A DNA stretch of 64,000 bases, from assembly GCA_009841225.1 (NCBI GenBank), contig VXMF01000018.1:98893-162892 (forward strand). Direction: 5' to 3'. The DNA comes from Terriglobia bacterium. Lineage in GTDB: Bacteria > Acidobacteriota > Terriglobia > Bryobacterales > UBA6623. A program made the position numbers and the translations under genes. Shown here in pieces: positions 61,359 to 64,000 of this stretch. Numbering within the stretch: position 1 is the first letter of the stretch; every line of letters begins with the position of its first letter. The notes below the pieces were generated by a model, which searched no databases, was not told the DNA's origin, and saw only the letters and a list, made by a program, of their open reading frames with translations.

Positions 61359-61692
61359 GGTCGCTTATGCTTCACGCTCGCTGATTCGACCGTGCAATGT
61401 CAACCCTCGAGCTGGGTGGCCCGCCGGCAATCTCGGCGCGACATTCACCCGAGCGCGGCACTCGCGTTGGCCGCGTGTACTGGGTGCTGCGGCTTCCGGC
61501 TGCGTGGCAACGAGCTCTACGCCGTGTCGCAGCGGCGCTGCGTTCCGGGCCGCAGGCCAACGCCTGGAGCGCAGTCGTGACACCGATGTCCCGATTCGGG
61601 CGCTTTGCGGGATCCGGCGCGAGCCTAGGCGAGAACCAACCCGCGTTCGCGCGGTTGGCTCATCGTCTTGCCCGCCGCCGGCCTGACTCGCT
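61359..61692. other. 334-bp intergenic region upstream of the GT2 gene
   Basis: No gene could be supported. It contains a hairpin at 61636-61658 with a TTCG loop, closed by CGCG/CGCG and CCAAC/GTTGG with one bulged C, a very stable RNA fold if transcribed. The GT2 promoter follows. Confidence 0.5.
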
Positions 61693-61697
61693 ATGAT
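61668..61697 (+). promoter_or_regulatory. Promoter of the GT2/flippase pair
   Basis: TTGCCC (61668-61673), 18 bp, TATGAT (61692-61697). It implies a start at the ATG 61714 (MPSKPEI), because the upstream ATG at 61693 would lie inside the -10 box. Confidence 0.45.
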
Positions 61698-61713
61698 CGG
61701 CCATTCGCCGACC

Positions 61714-62640
61714 ATGCCTTCTAAGCCCGAGATCTCGGTGGTAATTCCCGTCCGCAACGAAGAGGAATCCGTCGAGGAGCTAGCGCGGCAGCTGCAGGCC
61801 GTGCTGCCGGAAGACCACGAAATCCTGTTTATCGACGATGGCAGTACCGACAACACTTGGCAACGCTTGACGGCGCTGCACGCCCCGGGACGCGTTCGGC
61901 TGGTTAAGTTCCGCGCCCACGCCGGCAAGTCGGCCGCGCTGATGGCGGGCTTCGCGCGCTGCACGGCGCCGGTTGTCTTCACGATGGACGGTGACCTGCA
62001 AGACGACCCGGCCGAGATCCCGGCCTTTCGCGCCAAGCTCGCCGAGGGGTACGACTTGGTCTCGGGCTGGAAGAAGGTACGCCGCGACCCGCTTCACAAG
62101 GTCGCCGCCTCGCGCCTCTTCAATTGCGTCATGCGCTGCGCCACCGGTCTTGGGCTCCATGACATGAACTGCGGGTTCAAGTGCTACCGGGCGGAAGTGG
62201 TCAAGAGCCTGAAGATCTACGGGGACCAGCACCGGTTCATCCCGGTCTTTGCCGCGCACCAAGGCTACCGCGTCACCGAGATCGAAGTGCGCCACCGAGC
62301 GCGCCGCTACGGCCGCTCGAAGTACGGCCTGAGCCGCCTAGCCAAGGGCTTTGTCGATCTGGGCACGGTGCTGCTGAGAACTCGGTTCCACGACCGTCCG
62401 GCACACGCATTCGGATACCTAGCACTGTGCTGCGGCCTAGGAGGAGCTGGGTTGCTCGGCCTGGCCTTGTCGCCCTGGCTTCACCCCACCGCGTCGTGGG
62501 CGGCCGCAGCCCTGGCCGTCGCCCTGGGCAGCGGCGCACTGGCCATTCTGGCCTTGGGCTGGGTTGCGGAGTGCATGCTCGACAGCGCCGCAGATCCGTC
62601 GCCGCCGCTCGAGCCGGCGATCGAGGACACACGTGATTAA
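61714..62640 (+). CDS. GT2-family glycosyltransferase (DPM/undecaprenyl-phosphate type)
   Basis: A 308-residue enzyme: ISVVIPVRNEEESVEELARQ, LFIDDGSTDNTW, VVFTMDGDLQDDPAEIPAF (DxD) and the RRYGRSKYGLSRL motif are typical of polyprenyl-phosphate sugar transferases. Two C-terminal helices (GYLALCCGLGGAGLLGLALS; WAAAALAVALGSGALAILAL) anchor it. It may load a sugar on undecaprenyl phosphate. The next gene, a flippase-like protein, overlaps its end by 8 bases. Confidence 0.9.
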   Translation: MPSKPEISVVIPVRNEEESVEELARQLQAVLPEDHEILFIDDGSTDNTWQRLTALHAPGRVRLVKFRAHAGKSAALMAGFARCTAPVVFTMDGDLQDDPAEIPAFRAKLAEGYDLVSGWKKVRRDPLHKVAASRLFNCVMRCATGLGLHDMNCGFKCYRAEVVKSLKIYGDQHRFIPVFAAHQGYRVTEIEVRHRARRYGRSKYGLSRLAKGFVDLGTVLLRTRFHDRPAHAFGYLALCCGLGGAGLLGLALSPWLHPTASWAAAALAVALGSGALAILALGWVAECMLDSAADPSPPLEPAIEDTRD

Positions 62641-63553
62641 GCGCGGGCTGCCCATTCTCAAGGCCCTCGTGCCCCTGGTCCTGGCCTGGTTCATCGGCCG
62701 CATGATCTACGGCAATTGGCAGCAAGTGCGGTCGGAGCCATGGCGGATCGACCTGCCATGGCTCGCGGTGTCATTCGCGCTCGGGGCCGCCTGGCACTTG
62801 GTCCGTCCGCTCGGCTGGACGCGCCTGCTGAGGGGCTTCGACCACGTCGTGCCGTATTGGGAGATCTACCGCATCTACCGCAAGTCCGAGCTGAGCCGCT
62901 ACGTTCCGGGCGGCGTCTGGCAATTCGCCGCCCGCATTTACCTCACACGCCGCCATGGAGTGAGCTCGGCGGCCTGCCTGGCTGCGACGATACTCGACAT
63001 GACCCTGGCCGCACTCGCCGCCATGGTCGTGGTCGCTTGGCACGGCGGCGTGGCATCCTCCTCGCTGGCCGAGTGGCAGCGCTACGCCCTGTTCGCGTTC
63101 CCCCTGCTCGCCTGCGCAGTCGTATACCCCCCGGTATTCAACGCTTGGGCAGTGCGCTTGGCTCGCTTGCTCAAGCAGCCGTTCCGCCCGCTCGAGATCC
63201 GCACGGCCCGCATGCTGGGCATCTGGGCTCTATACGTCGTGATGTGGGCGCTGCTGGCGTTTGCCATGGCCAGCTTCGCCCGTGCCCTGCTGCCCGGCCT
63301 AGACACCGAGCGCTTCGCCTATATCGCGGGCTCGTACGCCTTGGCTTGGGTGACGGCGCTGATTACCATGGTGGCGCCTGCGGGGATGGGCGTCCGTGAA
63401 GGCATTCTCGGGCTGCTGCTATCCCAAGCGATCGCCGCAGGCACGGCGATGACCCTGGCTGTTGCCATGCGGCTGTGGGTCGTGACCATGGAATTGGTTT
63501 GGCTAGGGATCGGGCTGCTAATGCCCCGAACCGTCCAGCCCGATCAAGCCTAG
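62633..63553 (+). CDS. Flippase-like membrane protein (LPG_synthase_TM/AglD family)
   Basis: A 306-residue polytopic protein with about eight helices. KSELSRYVPGGVWQFAARIY is the YbhN/LPG_synthase_TM signature, and MVAPAGMGVREGILGLLLSQ is the C-terminal one. Relatives sit next to glycosyltransferases and are proposed to flip lipid-linked sugars. It starts at a GTG overlapping the GT2 gene, supporting a joint function. The stop overlaps the convergent DUF1080 gene by 4 bases. Confidence 0.88.
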   Translation: MIKRGLPILKALVPLVLAWFIGRMIYGNWQQVRSEPWRIDLPWLAVSFALGAAWHLVRPLGWTRLLRGFDHVVPYWEIYRIYRKSELSRYVPGGVWQFAARIYLTRRHGVSSAACLAATILDMTLAALAAMVVVAWHGGVASSSLAEWQRYALFAFPLLACAVVYPPVFNAWAVRLARLLKQPFRPLEIRTARMLGIWALYVVMWALLAFAMASFARALLPGLDTERFAYIAGSYALAWVTALITMVAPAGMGVREGILGLLLSQAIAAGTAMTLAVAMRLWVVTMELVWLGIGLLMPRTVQPDQA

Positions 63554-64000
63554 AGATCGCGGACGGCGATGTTGCGGAAGCGGTGCTCCAAGCCCGGGCT
63601 GCAGCGGTCCCCGCCGTGGACCTGCACGGCGATCGCTCCCTCGGTGGCGCCCCGCGGCAGGCGGTTCTCGGCGTCCTTGAAGTCCGTGATCTTCGAGCCG
63701 TTGAGCCAGACTTCGATGTGGGGCGCCTCGCCTTGGATACGGGCGCGGAGGGAATTCCAATCACCCTTCCTCCACACCTTCTCCCAGCCGTCCGAGCGGT
63801 GCTCGCCGAGGCTCTCCAATTGCTCCCCGAAGACGCCCCCTAGGTTCCCCCCGGCGAGGTAGTCGAGCATGACCTGGTACGCCTGCCCGCTGCCGGTGGA
63901 GCGCAGGAACAAGCCACCATCGCAGCCGAAATCGGGCTTGATCTCCAAGTAGACTTCAAAGTCGCCGAACTTCTCGTCCGTCAGCAGGATGCCGCCGTTC
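63550..64000 (-). CDS. DUF1080 / 3-keto-disaccharide hydrolase-type protein, N-terminus missing
   Basis: The gene runs off the right edge; about 150 C-terminal residues are visible. NGGILLTDEKFGDFEVYLE, FGCDGGLFLRSTGSGQAYQV, VMLDYLAGGNLGGVFG and EVWLNGSKITDFKD are the concanavalin-like DUF1080 pattern. Characterised members cleave 3-keto glycosides. The start and any signal peptide lie outside the window. Confidence 0.9.
   Translation of the reverse strand, partial: NGGILLTDEKFGDFEVYLEIKPDFGCDGGLFLRSTGSGQAYQVMLDYLAGGNLGGVFGEQLESLGEHRSDGWEKVWRKGDWNSLRARIQGEAPHIEVWLNGSKITDFKDAENRLPRGATEGAIAVQVHGGDRCSPGLEHRFRNIAVRDL

Noticed and set aside
1..64000. CRISPR arrays, insertion sequences, attachment sites or rRNA
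   Set aside because: No spaced repeats, transposase motifs, integrase or rRNA-like stretches were noticed on either strand.

Overview
The window is GC-rich, tightly packed bacterial chromosome, best explained as Acidobacteriota, probably the Solibacter/Bryobacter side of the phylum. The pointers are a VWFA-related protein of the type expanded in Acidobacteria (58407-59573), a partial SH3-type protein at the left edge, Tat-exported GMC dehydrogenase and sugar-isomerase proteins, a sulfatase, a DUF1080 protein at the right edge and small carboxypeptidase-regulatory-domain proteins. The phylum call is inference from family content. No rRNA, tRNA, insertion sequence, phage gene or CRISPR array was found.

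The most unusual region is 0.9-12.9 kb. One gapless plus-strand operon runs SulP anion transporter, DabA (DUF2309, zinc beta-carbonic-anhydrase-like subunit of the DAB inorganic-carbon pump), MrpE, MrpF, MrpG, a DUF4040/MbhD-type subunit, MrpB, MrpC, MrpD, a NuoL-like and a NuoM-like subunit. Described DAB systems pair DabA with one NuoL-like subunit. Here DabA sits with an almost complete Mrp-type cation/proton complex that has three antiporter-like modules, and with a second candidate bicarbonate carrier. A perfect 10-bp inverted repeat lies 20 bp before the first start codon, and a frameshifted remnant of a small cysteine-containing protein follows the last gene.

13-20 kb: PpiD-like foldase, LarA-like (DUF2088) protein, undecaprenyl-diphosphatase and FtsK. 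20-27.7 kb, minus strand: glmM, aldo/keto reductase, an exported unknown protein, a Tat-exported GMC dehydrogenase pair and a TolC-type channel. 27.7-34.2 kb: truA, xseB-ispA, an amidase and trkA-trkH potassium uptake.

34.3-40.6 kb is a histidine operon, hisI-D-C-HAD-B-H-F-A; the HAD phosphatase probably supplies the histinol-phosphate phosphatase step (histidinol-phosphate phosphatase), while hisG and hisE are not in the window. 40.7-42.1 kb is an ECF sigma factor with a one-helix anti-sigma candidate and a CnrX/CpxP/Spy-like periplasmic protein. 42-50 kb: Nudix hydrolase, gpmI, exported sugar isomerase, sulfatase, Dabb-domain protein, metallophosphoesterase and a large periplasmic repeat protein.

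49.2-53.6 kb, minus strand, is an Mla-type lipid transport operon (permease, ATPase, MCE protein) with an RsbW-like kinase and STAS protein upstream and an APH/choline-kinase-like phosphotransferase downstream. 53.8-64 kb: rsmB, an ArnT-like glycosyltransferase, zinc-free ribosomal protein L31, two small surface proteins, the acidobacterial VWFA protein, an orphan response regulator, UPF0173 hydrolase, rhodanese, a GT2 glycosyltransferase with a flippase-like partner, and the end of a DUF1080 protein.
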